A stretch of 64,000 nucleotides of DNA from Nonomuraea jabiensis (GTDB lineage Bacteria > Actinomycetota > Actinomycetes > Streptosporangiales > Streptosporangiaceae), in contig NZ_JACHMB010000001.1 in the NCBI RefSeq assembly GCF_014204795.1, forward strand, positions 6,460,501 to 6,524,500, given 5' to 3'. A program made the position numbers and the translations under genes. Of this stretch, positions 44,167 to 53,100 are shown in pieces (position 1 is the stretch's first letter; each line of letters begins with the position of its first letter). The notes under the pieces are model-generated. The model searched no databases. It saw nothing but the letters and a program-made list of their open reading frames with translations, and had not been told where the DNA came from.

Positions 44167-44819
44167 CAGGTCACTCCGTGGCCCGTGGTGGCGGTGACGA
44201 ACTTGCTCAGCGCGTTGAGCAGCTCGTCCACCGCGGCGTCGGAGGCCTCCGTACGGCTGAGCGCGATCTCCAGCCGGCTCCACGGCGTGAGACCCTCCCT
44301 GGCGCTCCGGGTAAGCGAGCGGGCGGCGGCCATGAGCATGAGCGTGATCGCCGACTGGGCGGCCAGCTCGGTGAACAGGTCGATGGCCGCCATCTCCCCG
44401 AACCGCTGCAGCGCCGGGTCGAGCACCTCCATCACGCCGATCGTGCGGTCCTCGAGCTCCAGCGGGGCCGCCATCAGGACCTTCGGCACGTATCCGGTGC
44501 TCTGCGCGAACTCCCGGTCGAAGCGCGGATCCGCCTGGACGTCGCTGAGCAGCACGGTCTCGCCGGTCTGGAACACCCACCCGGCGACGCCGCGCCCGGT
44601 CGGGATGGCGACGCCGAGCAGCCGGTCCTCGCCCTCCCCGGACGACGCCTCGAACACCAGCCGGTCGCGTTCCTCGTCGTACAGGAACACCGACGCGGCC
44701 GAGGCCGAGAACGTCAGCCGGGCCAGCCGTACGGCCGACCTCAGCAACTCGTCGTGCTCGGTGGGGCGCAGCAGCCGCCCCAGCGAGGAGGTCAGGGAAT
44801 CAGGGATGCCCACGCCCAT
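44166..44819 (-). CDS. GAF-domain protein
   Basis: A 217-residue cytoplasmic protein with one GAF domain (~20-170; IPTGRGVAGWVFQTGETVLLSDV is typical) and a C-terminal helix region. No output domain is present, so it probably senses a ligand or redox state for another protein. ATG 44819 is chosen because GAGGAGG lies six bases before it; ATG 44834, which overlaps the protease stop, is the alternative. It sits between the protease and radical SAM genes in the same operon. Confidence 0.75.
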   Translation of the reverse strand: MGVGIPDSLTSSLGRLLRPTEHDELLRSAVRLARLTFSASAASVFLYDEERDRLVFEASSGEGEDRLLGVAIPTGRGVAGWVFQTGETVLLSDVQADPRFDREFAQSTGYVPKVLMAAPLELEDRTIGVMEVLDPALQRFGEMAAIDLFTELAAQSAITLMLMAAARSLTRSAREGLTPWSRLEIALSRTEASDAAVDELLNALSKFVTATTGHGVT

Positions 44820-44830
44820 GGGTGGCCTCC

Positions 44831-45658
44831 TCATGTCCGGTTGTTCGCGACGGCCGCCAGCACGTGCTTGAGCTGGCCGGTGGCAAGGCCCGGGTGCCGC
44901 TGCAGGACGCGCGCGCACAGCCCGGTGATGTGCGGTGTGGCGAAGCTGTTGCCGGTCAGGCGGGAGGTTCCGCCGCCGGGCAGCGGCACCTCCACCCCGA
45001 TCCCGCGAGCGAAGAACTCGGCCGGGGGCTCCGGGTTGCACTCGATGTGCTCGGCGAGGGCCAAGGTGTGCGAACCCACCGAGATCACGCTCGGGAAGTG
45101 CCAGGGATAGCTGCGCACCGGCCGGTTGTGGGCGGAGGCCACGATGGTGACCCCGGCGAAGAACGCCCTGTCGACGAGGTCGTGCAGGGCCTCCTTGTGC
45201 TCGGCGCGGCGGGTCGACATGCTCAGGTTGACCAGCGAGAAGCCCTGCTCGATGGCCCACTCCAGCGCCGCCAGCAGCACCTCGCCGCGGCCCTGCAGCC
45301 CGCTGCCGAGCACGCGGACGCTGGTCAGCTCGCAGTCCGGGGCCATGGCCCGGATGACGCCGGCGCAGGCCGTCCCGTGGCCCGCCTGGTCGCCGACCTC
45401 GTCCGGCACGACGTCCGAACCGTCAGCCGTCACCGTGAGCGGGGTGATCGGCCTGGTGAAGGCCGGGTGGTGCGCGTCGACCCCGCTGTCGATCAGGCAG
45501 ATGCGCACGCCGGAGCCGGTGGCCGATCCCCAGGCCCACTCACGGGTGATCGCGCACGGCAGCGCCAGCCGGGCCGAGTCCATGACCGCGCCCCGTGAGG
45601 CGTGCGCCAGCCGGAAGGTCCGCGGCGGCGACTCCGCGACAGCCGGAAAATCAGCCAT
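44831..45658 (-). CDS. Compact S8 serine protease, candidate RiPP leader peptidase
   Basis: A 275-residue subtilisin-like protease without signal peptide or pro-domain. The triad is Asp57 (LIDSGVD), His94 (GHGTACAG) and Ser238 (GNSFATPH, a variant of GTSMAAPH), and SAHN supplies the oxyanion Asn. Size and lack of export signal fit the LanP-like leader proteases of RiPP loci. First gene of the radical SAM operon; triple SARP heptamers lie 54-82 bp upstream. The neighbouring lanthipeptide operon has no protease of its own, so it may serve both. Confidence 0.82.
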   Translation of the reverse strand: MADFPAVAESPPRTFRLAHASRGAVMDSARLALPCAITREWAWGSATGSGVRICLIDSGVDAHHPAFTRPITPLTVTADGSDVVPDEVGDQAGHGTACAGVIRAMAPDCELTSVRVLGSGLQGRGEVLLAALEWAIEQGFSLVNLSMSTRRAEHKEALHDLVDRAFFAGVTIVASAHNRPVRSYPWHFPSVISVGSHTLALAEHIECNPEPPAEFFARGIGVEVPLPGGGTSRLTGNSFATPHITGLCARVLQRHPGLATGQLKHVLAAVANNRT

Positions 45659-45711
45659 TGCCCACCCTCAGCGTCATTGTTCTGGCTCCGAGTAAATAGT
45701 GGGAGAGGGCG

Positions 45712-45740
45712 TTCATAGTTACTTCAGAGTCCGATCAAAG
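45712..45740. promoter_or_regulatory. SARP-type binding site between the S8 protease operon and SARP gene 3
   Basis: Three direct heptamers, TTCATAG (45712-45718), TTCAGAG (45723-45729) and ATCAAAG (45734-45740), with 4-bp spacers and an 11-bp period. The first two are the same sequences, in swapped order, as those at 38195-38212. The site lies in the divergent region and can serve the radical SAM operon, the SARP gene or both. Confidence 0.75.
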
Positions 45741-45825
45741 CGCCGCCGGAGACTGATTTCGAGGTCTTGAGAAACGCCAACGCCTGACAGACCATGAGAG
45801 CGAAATCCAAACCGGAGTGTGACTC

Positions 45826-48800
45826 ATGTTGGAGTTCCGCTTGCTCGGAGCCGTCGAAGCCTACTCGAACGGGCAGCGCGTCGGACTGGGCCCACGCAAA
45901 CAGCGGCTGACATTCGCGGTTCTGGCTCTGGAGGCCAACCATCCCGTGACGGTGGAGCGGCTGGTCGAGCTGAACTGGCCGGGGTCGCGCCCGCGTACGG
46001 CACAGCACGCGATCCGGGTGTCGGTCTCCCAGCTCCGCTCGATCCTGGCCAGCGCCGACCCCGCCCAGGCCGAGGCCACACTGACGGCGCAGGGCGCGGG
46101 ATACGTCCTGCGCACCGACCCGGAGCGGATCGACGCCCACCGCTTCCGCGGCCTGGTGCAGCGGGCCCGGGCGGAACCCGACGACGAGCGCCGGGTGGCG
46201 CTGCTCGACCAGGGCCTCAGCCTGTGGCGCGGCCCCGTGCTGGCCGGGACGGCGCCTCCAGAGACCCAGGAGCGCCTGGGCAGCGGCCTGGAGGAGTCGC
46301 GGCTGGTGGCGCTGGAGGACAGGATCGACGCCGGGTTACGGCTGGGCCGCCACCGCCAGCTGCTGGACGAGCTGACCGAGCTGACCCGATGCCATCCGTT
46401 CCGCGAACGGCTGACCTGCCAGCTGATGATCGCCCTTTACCGCAGCGGGCAGACGCACACGGCCCTGGAGGCGGCCAGGAAAGCCCGCCGCCGCCTGGCG
46501 GACGAGCTCGGCATCGATCCCAGCCTCGAACTCCAGCGGCTCGAGGTGGCCATCCTGCGCAACGACCCGGTGCTGCTGCCGCAGCCCGACCGCGTCCTGG
46601 CGGCCGGCCCCGCGCCGCCGGCGGTGCCGGCGCAGCTGCCGCGGTCCGTCTCCGACTTCACCGGCCGGGCCGGGCAGCTCAGGTGGCTGGACGAGCACGT
46701 TCAGGACCACACGAGCACGCCGGTCACGATCGCGATCACCGGCGCCGCCGGGGTCGGCAAGACCGCCCTGGCCCTGTACTGGGCGCACCGGATCCGCGAT
46801 CGTTTCCCCGACGGCCAGCTGTACGTCGACCTGCGCGGCTTCGCCACCGGGCCGCCGATGCGGCCGGAGCAGGCGCTGGCCCGCCTGCTGCGCTCCCTCG
46901 GGGTCGCCCCCGAGCACGTGCCCGGGGACGCGGACGAGGCGGCCGCCCTCTACCGGACCCTCCTGGCCAGCAAACGCGTCCTGGTCCTGCTCGACAACGC
47001 GGCGACGCCGGAGCAGGTCCGCCCGCTGCTCCCCGGCGCCACCGACTGCCTGGCCCTGGTGACCAGCCGGGACCGGCTGAGCGGCCTCGTCGCCCTCGAC
47101 GGCGCCCGGCCGCTCCCGCTGGCCGTGCTGGACCCGGTCGAGGCGCGGACCCTGCTGGCCCGGATACTCGGCGCCGACCGCGTACGGCAGGAGGCGGACG
47201 CCGCCGCCAGGCTGGCGCTGCTGTGCGACTACCTGCCGCTCGCGCTGCGGATCGCCGCCATCAACCTGTCCCGGCAGCCGACGCGCGCCATCATCGACGG
47301 CGTCACCGAGCTCGCCGGAAGCGATCGCCTGAACGCCCTGCAGGTCGACGGGGACGGCCGGGCCGCCGTTCGGGCCGCGTTCGACCTGTCGTACGCGGCC
47401 CTCGACGAGCCGGACCAGCGCCTGTTCCGGCTGCTGGGCCTGAGCCCGTGCCCCGACCTGACCCCGCAGGCCGCCGCGGCGCTGGCCGCCGCCCCGGCCG
47501 ACCAGGTGCGGCGGGCCCTGGACCGGCTGGAGCGCACGCACCTGATCCTGCAGACCGCTCCGGGCCGGTACGGGTTCCACGACCTGATCAGGCTCTACGC
47601 CAGGGACAACGCGAACGGGACCGAGCGGACGACCGCGCTCCCGCGCCTGTTCGACTTCTATCTCAGGGTCGCCGACGAGGCCAAACGCCTGCTCTACCCG
47701 CAGGCCCTGCAGCTGGCGGGACCGGCGCGGCAGCTGTCCCCGCTGACGTTCGAGGAGCCCGCGAGCGCGCTGGCGTGGCTCGACGCGGAGCGCTCCGGCC
47801 TCATCGCGGCCATCACGTACGCGGCCGCGCACGGCCCCCGGGAGGTGGCCTGGCGGCTGGCCGACACGCTGCGCGGCTACCTGTCGCTGCGGCGCGACCC
47901 CAACGACTGGCAGGCCGTCGCCGAGGCCGCGCGCTCGGCCGCCAGCCTCGACGGCGACCTCACCGCCCAGGCCGCCACGGAGCTCAGCATGGCGCAGGTC
48001 TACCAGAGCCGGGGCATGCACCCGCAGTCCCTGGCCCACTATGCGCAGGCCCTGAAGCTCGCCCAGCGCGCCGGGTGGCGCGAGTGCGAGTGCGCGGTGC
48101 TCAACAACCTCGGCAACGTGCACTGGAAGCTGGGCTCCCTGCAGGAGGCCGCCGACCACTACAGCCAGGCCATCGCGATCGCCCGGCAGACCGGCCAGCG
48201 CACCATCCACGCCACCAGCCTGGCCAACCTCAGCATGGTCTACCGGAGCCAGGGGCAACTGGCGCGGGCGGCCGAACTCCAGCACGAGGCCCTGGCGCGC
48301 TACCAGCAGGCCGCCTACCGCAACGGCGAGGCGATCGCGCTGGAGAACATGGGCGAGATCTACCACGATCTCGGCGAACTCGACCGCGCGCTGGACTACC
48401 TCGACCGCGCCCTGCCCATCTTCCGCCAGTCGGGCAACCGCTACGGGGAGGTCCTGGTCCTGAACGCGCTGGCCGCGGTCCACCGTGACGCCGGCCGGTA
48501 CGACGACGCCCTCGAACTCGCCGACCGCGCGGTGGAGCTGTCCGTCGCGATCGGCGACCGCCGGGCCGAGGCCGACACGCTCAACACCCGCGCCACCGTA
48601 CGCACTCGGCGGGGGCGCCCGGAGCAGGCGGCCGAGGAGCACGGCAGAGCGCTGGACATCGCCCGCGAGGTCGGCAACCGGCAGCCCCGGCTGGAGTCCC
48701 TCATCGGGCTGGCCGGCGCCCATTGCGATCTGGGGAACCTGGAACGGGCGTCCGCCCACGGCCACGAGGCGCTCAACGACGCGCGCCGCTGGGGGTTCCG

Positions 48801-48897
48801 CCAGCTCGAGGAGCAGGCGCTCATCGCTCTGGCGGCCGTCCAGATCCGCGTCGGCGACCGGGAAATCAGCGCGGCATTGTCGGTCGATTCAGAATGA
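45826..48897 (+). CDS. AfsR/SARP-family regulator 3, probable activator of both RiPP operons
   Basis: A 1023-residue SARP: winged helix (~1-95, with RKQRLTFAVLALEAN and LRSILASADPAQ), BTAD (~100-245), NB-ARC (~275-540, P-loop GAAGVGKTA, Walker B LDN), and 7-8 TPR repeats at the C-terminus (~640-1010). ATG 45826 has GGAG nine bases upstream. It is divergent from the protease/radical SAM operon, and both RiPP operons carry matching heptamer arrays, so it is the natural activator of the island. AfsR-like proteins can also respond to ATP and phosphorylation. Confidence 0.9.
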   Translation: MLEFRLLGAVEAYSNGQRVGLGPRKQRLTFAVLALEANHPVTVERLVELNWPGSRPRTAQHAIRVSVSQLRSILASADPAQAEATLTAQGAGYVLRTDPERIDAHRFRGLVQRARAEPDDERRVALLDQGLSLWRGPVLAGTAPPETQERLGSGLEESRLVALEDRIDAGLRLGRHRQLLDELTELTRCHPFRERLTCQLMIALYRSGQTHTALEAARKARRRLADELGIDPSLELQRLEVAILRNDPVLLPQPDRVLAAGPAPPAVPAQLPRSVSDFTGRAGQLRWLDEHVQDHTSTPVTIAITGAAGVGKTALALYWAHRIRDRFPDGQLYVDLRGFATGPPMRPEQALARLLRSLGVAPEHVPGDADEAAALYRTLLASKRVLVLLDNAATPEQVRPLLPGATDCLALVTSRDRLSGLVALDGARPLPLAVLDPVEARTLLARILGADRVRQEADAAARLALLCDYLPLALRIAAINLSRQPTRAIIDGVTELAGSDRLNALQVDGDGRAAVRAAFDLSYAALDEPDQRLFRLLGLSPCPDLTPQAAAALAAAPADQVRRALDRLERTHLILQTAPGRYGFHDLIRLYARDNANGTERTTALPRLFDFYLRVADEAKRLLYPQALQLAGPARQLSPLTFEEPASALAWLDAERSGLIAAITYAAAHGPREVAWRLADTLRGYLSLRRDPNDWQAVAEAARSAASLDGDLTAQAATELSMAQVYQSRGMHPQSLAHYAQALKLAQRAGWRECECAVLNNLGNVHWKLGSLQEAADHYSQAIAIARQTGQRTIHATSLANLSMVYRSQGQLARAAELQHEALARYQQAAYRNGEAIALENMGEIYHDLGELDRALDYLDRALPIFRQSGNRYGEVLVLNALAAVHRDAGRYDDALELADRAVELSVAIGDRRAEADTLNTRATVRTRRGRPEQAAEEHGRALDIAREVGNRQPRLESLIGLAGAHCDLGNLERASAHGHEALNDARRWGFRQLEEQALIALAAVQIRVGDREISAALSVDSE

Positions 48898-49500
48898 ATA
48901 ATTCGTCGCATTTGGGCCTGGCTGGCTTATTGCCTGACGGGGCGTTTGCATTTACCTTGGAAATATGAGGAAAGCAGCGATTACCACACTCGGCGTACAC
49001 GACGACACCAACAATTCTTACGACTCCGTCGAACTGCCTCGACGCTGAATTCCGACCCCGGGTAAATCTGCCATTAAATTTTCGGCCTGACGCCCGCCGG
49101 TAAAAGAATCCGCCGCCCGTGACAGCTCTCGCACCGGGTCGGCGCGGGTTCCACCGCCGCCCGGCGTGCCGCTGATCAGCGTCTCGACGGTCACGGGCAC
49201 GAACCGCCCGCCGTTCGATCCGCTCGATCCGTCCGTCCGCCCCGTGGCCCCGCGACCCCGCCACCGCGCCCGGCGCGGGCCGGGGCGAGGGCGGGACGCG
49301 GTGGCCGGGCCGGCGGCGGCGCCGTCCGGGCGTCGCCGGAAATCGCCGGCGGAAACACGGCCGCGGCACACCGTCGTCCATTCTGTATACCGCTTGGTGC
49401 CGGTTCGCCGGGGCGGCCCGGACGGAGCCGGTCTTCCTATACCGGCCGCCGCCCATAAGCGCGGCGCCGGCCGGCGTTCATGCCCCGTCGTCAGGCCGCT
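48898..49500. other. 603-bp intergenic region, no gene supported
   Basis: This space follows SARP gene 3. It begins AT-richer than its surroundings (48898-49100) and becomes very GC-rich after 49200. A 27-codon frame at 48965-49048 has only a weak ribosome binding site and no recognisable product. No terminator hairpin was clear. Confidence 0.4.
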
Positions 49501-50532
49501 TTACGCGGGCAGAACCGTGCCGCTCCACATGGTGGCGGCGGCCCGGTAGACCTCCGACAGCTCGCCGTCGAAGTACGGCGACAGGCTCGTGTCGTAACGG
49601 AGGTTGCCGTCGGTGTCGGAGACGCCGGCGGTGATGCCGTTGAGGAGGCCCGTGCGGCTGCTCTTGTCATAGTGGAGCAGCCAGGAGGAGCCGAGGGCGC
49701 CTTCACCGGTGAACGGGGACCCGACGGCGGCGAGCTCCTCGGCCTTCACGCTGGGGGCCATGGCGGCGGTCGTGTCGCCCTTGGACGATTCGAGGCTGTC
49801 GCCCGTGTAGAACTGCTTGCCGTCGGGGTGGGAGCCGGCCGGGTAGCCGAGGACCTCGACCGAGGAGCCCAGCGGCTGGTTCCAGGCCAGGCCCTGCCCG
49901 CCGACGCTGTCGACCAGCCTTCCGCCGTTGCTCAGCTCGCCCGAGGCGGAGGAGACCAGGCCGCTGTAGACGTTGACGAAGGCGTAGTCGCGGTCGTAGT
50001 CGCCGTAGGCGGGGAAGTCGTAGTGGGTGAAAGCCTGCTTCCCGACGTACAGGCCCCGGGGGGCGGTGCCGTCGGAGTAGCCGGGAACGAAGACCCACTT
50101 GCCGAGGGTGGCGTCGGAGCGCTGGGTGTCGTACACGCAGTGCGCGGCCGTGGCGACCAGGTTGCGGTACTGCGACTGTACGGCGGTGCCCGTGCACCAG
50201 TGCGGCAGGCCGTCGGCGCCGACGAAGAACACCTTGCCGGAGGTGGCGTTCGCCTCGCCGGGGGTGGCCGGCGCTATCGGCGGGACACTGCCGGGCTTGC
50301 CGTCGGCGGGCACGTCACCCCTGGGGCTGACATCGTCGACGGCCGTCTGGACGCTGTACGGAGTGGCGTTCTTCAGGTTGGCGCCGCCATCGCCGAGCCA
50401 GAACGTCGCGGCCTCGACGGCGGTCGTCTGAGAGGCCAGAGGAGCGCTCCACACACTGGCGGCCCCGGCCGGCGAGGCCACGAGACCGGACCCCAGCAAC
50501 CCGACGAGTAATGCAACTGAAGTTCGCTTCAT
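49501..50532 (-). CDS. Secreted trypsin-like protein with atypical serine motif
   Basis: A 343-residue exported protein: signal peptide ~1-24, pro-region to ~90, then a chymotrypsin-fold domain. The catalytic His (TAAHC, His131) and Asp (DRDYAFV, Asp182) are clear, with Cys pairing near His. The usual GDSGGP box reads GALGSSWLLHYD (Ser282/Ser283), so the nucleophile is shifted or missing. It may be a real variant family, or inactive. No neighbour suggests its role. Confidence 0.8.
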   Translation of the reverse strand: MKRTSVALLVGLLGSGLVASPAGAASVWSAPLASQTTAVEAATFWLGDGGANLKNATPYSVQTAVDDVSPRGDVPADGKPGSVPPIAPATPGEANATSGKVFFVGADGLPHWCTGTAVQSQYRNLVATAAHCVYDTQRSDATLGKWVFVPGYSDGTAPRGLYVGKQAFTHYDFPAYGDYDRDYAFVNVYSGLVSSASGELSNGGRLVDSVGGQGLAWNQPLGSSVEVLGYPAGSHPDGKQFYTGDSLESSKGDTTAAMAPSVKAEELAAVGSPFTGEGALGSSWLLHYDKSSRTGLLNGITAGVSDTDGNLRYDTSLSPYFDGELSEVYRAAATMWSGTVLPA

Positions 50533-50687
50533 CGCTCAAATCTCCAGATCAGTCAATGATTTTCGGGCAGACATTCGAACACGCGATCGCTACCGAGGGT
50601 AGACGTTAGCTGTTCACCGCGTGATGATCAACCCCTTTAAGCCGCCCGCGCCGCCCGGGCCCAAAGGGGCCGGAGCATAATCGGGCC

Positions 50688-51245
50688 ATGCGCGTGGGGA
50701 TAGCCCATCATTTCGGCTGGGCCGTGGCGGTCACGGCATCGGCCGACCACCAGGTGGTGGACCGCCGGCGGATCGAACTGATCGAGCCCGGCGTGCCGGC
50801 GGCGCCCATCCACCACGACGGCAGACGCCTCGACGACGCCGCGGTCTCCGCACTGGTGGCCCGCGTCCGGGCGTCGGCGGCCCGGGCGACGTCGGCCGCG
50901 CTGGACGACCTCGCGTCCGCGCTGCCCGAACCGATCGTCTCGCTCTCGCTCCGGGCCTGGCCGCTCGACTTCCCCGACGACATCGCCGTCCAGCGCCGCG
51001 CGCCGTACGAGGCCAGGGCGGACTCCGTCATGTACCGCCAGATCCTGGCCGAGGCCGCCCACGCACGCGGCTGGGCCGTCCACTTCTACGACGCCAAGGA
51101 CGTGGAGGACCAGGCGGCCGGGATCCTCGCCGAGCGGGCCACTGAGGTCCTGCACGGCCCGCGTGCGACCCTCGGCCCGCCCTGGGCCAAGGACCACCGA
51201 ACGGCGCTCGCGGCGACCATCATGGCCGCCACACCGCGTCCGTGA
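50688..51245 (+). CDS. Conserved protein of unknown function
   Basis: A 185-residue soluble protein starting MRVGIAHHFGWAVAVTAS. The opening strand and the middle ALPEPIVSLSLRAWPLDFP suggest an alpha/beta fold, with YRQILAEAAHARGWAVHFYDAK later. No known catalytic motif is recognised. No signal peptide or membrane segment. It stands alone, 103 bp before the SDR gene on the same strand; the ribosome binding site is weak. Confidence 0.65.
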   Translation: MRVGIAHHFGWAVAVTASADHQVVDRRRIELIEPGVPAAPIHHDGRRLDDAAVSALVARVRASAARATSAALDDLASALPEPIVSLSLRAWPLDFPDDIAVQRRAPYEARADSVMYRQILAEAAHARGWAVHFYDAKDVEDQAAGILAERATEVLHGPRATLGPPWAKDHRTALAATIMAATPRP

Positions 51246-51348
51246 CCTGCCCCCAGACCGGTGTCCGCATCCGGTTGGGACGGTGGGGGAGTGGAAAGCA
51301 CACGACTGTACGTCGTGATACGCACAGCTACGGAAGACAGGTGACGCC

Positions 51349-52122
51349 ATGAGGCTCGCCGACGCCCACGTCCTCGTCACCGGGGCCTCCTCCGGCATCG
51401 GGGCGGCCACCGCGCGGGCGCTGGCGGGCACCGGCGCGCGCCTGACGCTGGCCGGGCGCGACCGCGAGCGGCTGGCGGCCGTCGCCGCGGCCACCGGCGG
51501 GCGCGTGCTGGTGTGCGACGTCGCCACCCGGGCCGAGGAGCTGGCCGAGCGGAGCGGGCACGTCGACGTCCTGGTGAACAACGCCGGCGTGGGGTGGGCG
51601 GGGCCGTTCGTGCGGATGCCGGCCGGCAGCGTCGAGAAGCTGCTGGCGGTCAACCTCGCCGCGCCGATCGCGCTCACGCGGCTGCTGCTGCCGGGGATGG
51701 TGGCGGCGGGCCGCGGGCACCTCGTGTTCGTGGCCTCCATCGCCGGGGCGGTGGGCGTGGCGCACGAGGCCGTCTACTCGGCGACGAAGGCGGGGCTGAT
51801 GGCCTTCGCGGAGGGGCTGCGCCACGAGCTGCACCACGTGCCGGGGGTCGGCGTGTCCGTCCTGCTGCCCGGGGTGGTGGACACCCCCTTCTTCGTACGG
51901 CGCGGCGCCCCGTACACGCGCGGCTGGCCGGCGCCGATCGCGCCGGAGCGGGTGGCGCGGGCGATCGTGGCGGCGATCAGGGACGGGCGGCCGGAGTCGT
52001 TCGTGCCGGGGTGGCTGCGGGCGCCGGCCAGGCTGCGCGGGGCGGCCCCCGGCGCGTTCCGGGTGCTCGCGCGGCGGTTCGGGCGCATGGAGGGGTCAGC
52101 CGCTCCTGATGGCGCGCAGTGA
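51349..52122 (+). CDS. Short-chain dehydrogenase/reductase
   Basis: A 257-residue classical SDR: TGASSGIG cofactor loop (~11-18), NNAG, catalytic Ser in VASIAG and YSATK with Tyr/Lys. The C-terminal part (~215-250) is Arg-rich and may touch membrane. AGGTGA lies before ATG 51349. It converges on and overlaps hpnH by 27 bp. A link to hopanoid metabolism is possible from position only. Confidence 0.85.
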   Translation: MRLADAHVLVTGASSGIGAATARALAGTGARLTLAGRDRERLAAVAAATGGRVLVCDVATRAEELAERSGHVDVLVNNAGVGWAGPFVRMPAGSVEKLLAVNLAAPIALTRLLLPGMVAAGRGHLVFVASIAGAVGVAHEAVYSATKAGLMAFAEGLRHELHHVPGVGVSVLLPGVVDTPFFVRRGAPYTRGWPAPIAPERVARAIVAAIRDGRPESFVPGWLRAPARLRGAAPGAFRVLARRFGRMEGSAAPDGAQ

Positions 52123-53100
52123 CTCCTTCAGCGACCCGATCGTGGCCAGGACGGCGGTCGGCTCGTATCCGCAGTGCGCCATGCAGTTGTCGCACCGGGG
52201 GTCGCGGCCCCGGCCGTAGGCCGTCCAGTCGGTGTCCTCGATCAGCTCGCGGTAGGTCCGCGCGTACCCGTCCGCCATCAGGTAGCAGGGCCGCTGCCAG
52301 CCGAACAGCGAGTACGACGGGATCGCCCAGGCGGTGCACGGCAGCTCGATCCGGCCCTCCAGGAAGTCCAGGAACAGCGGCGAGTGGTTGAACCGCCAGC
52401 GCCGCCGCCGACCGTCGGCGAAGGCCGCGCGGAACAGCTCCCGCGTCTCCCGCACGCCCATGAAGCGGTCCTGCACGGGCGCCTTCTCGTACGCGTACGC
52501 GGGAGAGATCATCATCTGGTCGACGGCGAGCTCGTCGTTGAGGTAGTCGAGCACCTCGATGACGGTCCGCGGGCTGTCGGTGGAGAAGAACGTGGTGTTC
52601 GTGGTGACCCGGAAGCCGCGCCGCTGGCACTCGCGCACGGCGGCGACCGCCTCGTCGAAGACGCCCTCCTTGCACACCGAGGCGTCGTGGCGCTCGCGCA
52701 CGCCGTCGATGTGCACGGTCCAGGTGAAGTAGCGCGAGGGCACGAACTCGTCGATCTTCTTGGGGATCAGCAGCGCGTTCGTGCACAGGAACACGTACTT
52801 CTTCATGCCGACGAGCCGGCGGACCAGCTCGCCGATCTGCGGGTGCATGAGCGGCTCCCCGCCGGCGATGGACACCATGGGGGCGCCGCACTCCTGGATC
52901 GCGGCGACGGCCTGCTCCACCGGCATGCGCTGCTTCAGCACGTCGGCGGGATGCTGGATCTTGCCGCACCCGGAGCATTTGAGGTTGCACGCGAACAGCG
53001 GCTCCAGCTCCACCAGCAGCGGGAACTTGGTCCGTCCCCGCAGCCGCTGGCGCAGGATGTAGCCGCCGACGCGCAGGCTCTGCCGGAGCGGGATGGTCAT
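52096..53100 (-). CDS. hpnH: Adenosylhopane synthase HpnH (radical SAM)
   Basis: A 334-residue radical SAM enzyme that adds the adenosyl radical to diploptene, the first step of side-chain extension. The cluster motif is C38-NLK-C42-SG-C45, followed by IAGGEPLMHP. HPADVLKQRMPVEQ and the C-terminal CDNCMAHCGYEP are characteristic of HpnH. ATGA overlap with hpnG. It ends the main hopanoid operon. Confidence 0.95.
   Translation of the reverse strand: MTIPLRQSLRVGGYILRQRLRGRTKFPLLVELEPLFACNLKCSGCGKIQHPADVLKQRMPVEQAVAAIQECGAPMVSIAGGEPLMHPQIGELVRRLVGMKKYVFLCTNALLIPKKIDEFVPSRYFTWTVHIDGVRERHDASVCKEGVFDEAVAAVRECQRRGFRVTTNTTFFSTDSPRTVIEVLDYLNDELAVDQMMISPAYAYEKAPVQDRFMGVRETRELFRAAFADGRRRRWRFNHSPLFLDFLEGRIELPCTAWAIPSYSLFGWQRPCYLMADGYARTYRELIEDTDWTAYGRGRDPRCDNCMAHCGYEPTAVLATIGSLKESLRAIRSG

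Noticed and set aside
48965..49048. 27-codon frame after SARP gene 3, considered as a third RiPP precursor
   Set aside because: Weak ribosome binding site, no Cys, no leader-like region and no modifying enzyme next to it.
49166..49549. Plus-strand frame of 127 codons
   Set aside because: Arg/Pro/Gly-rich composition without motif; it overlaps the end of the trypsin-like gene on the other strand.
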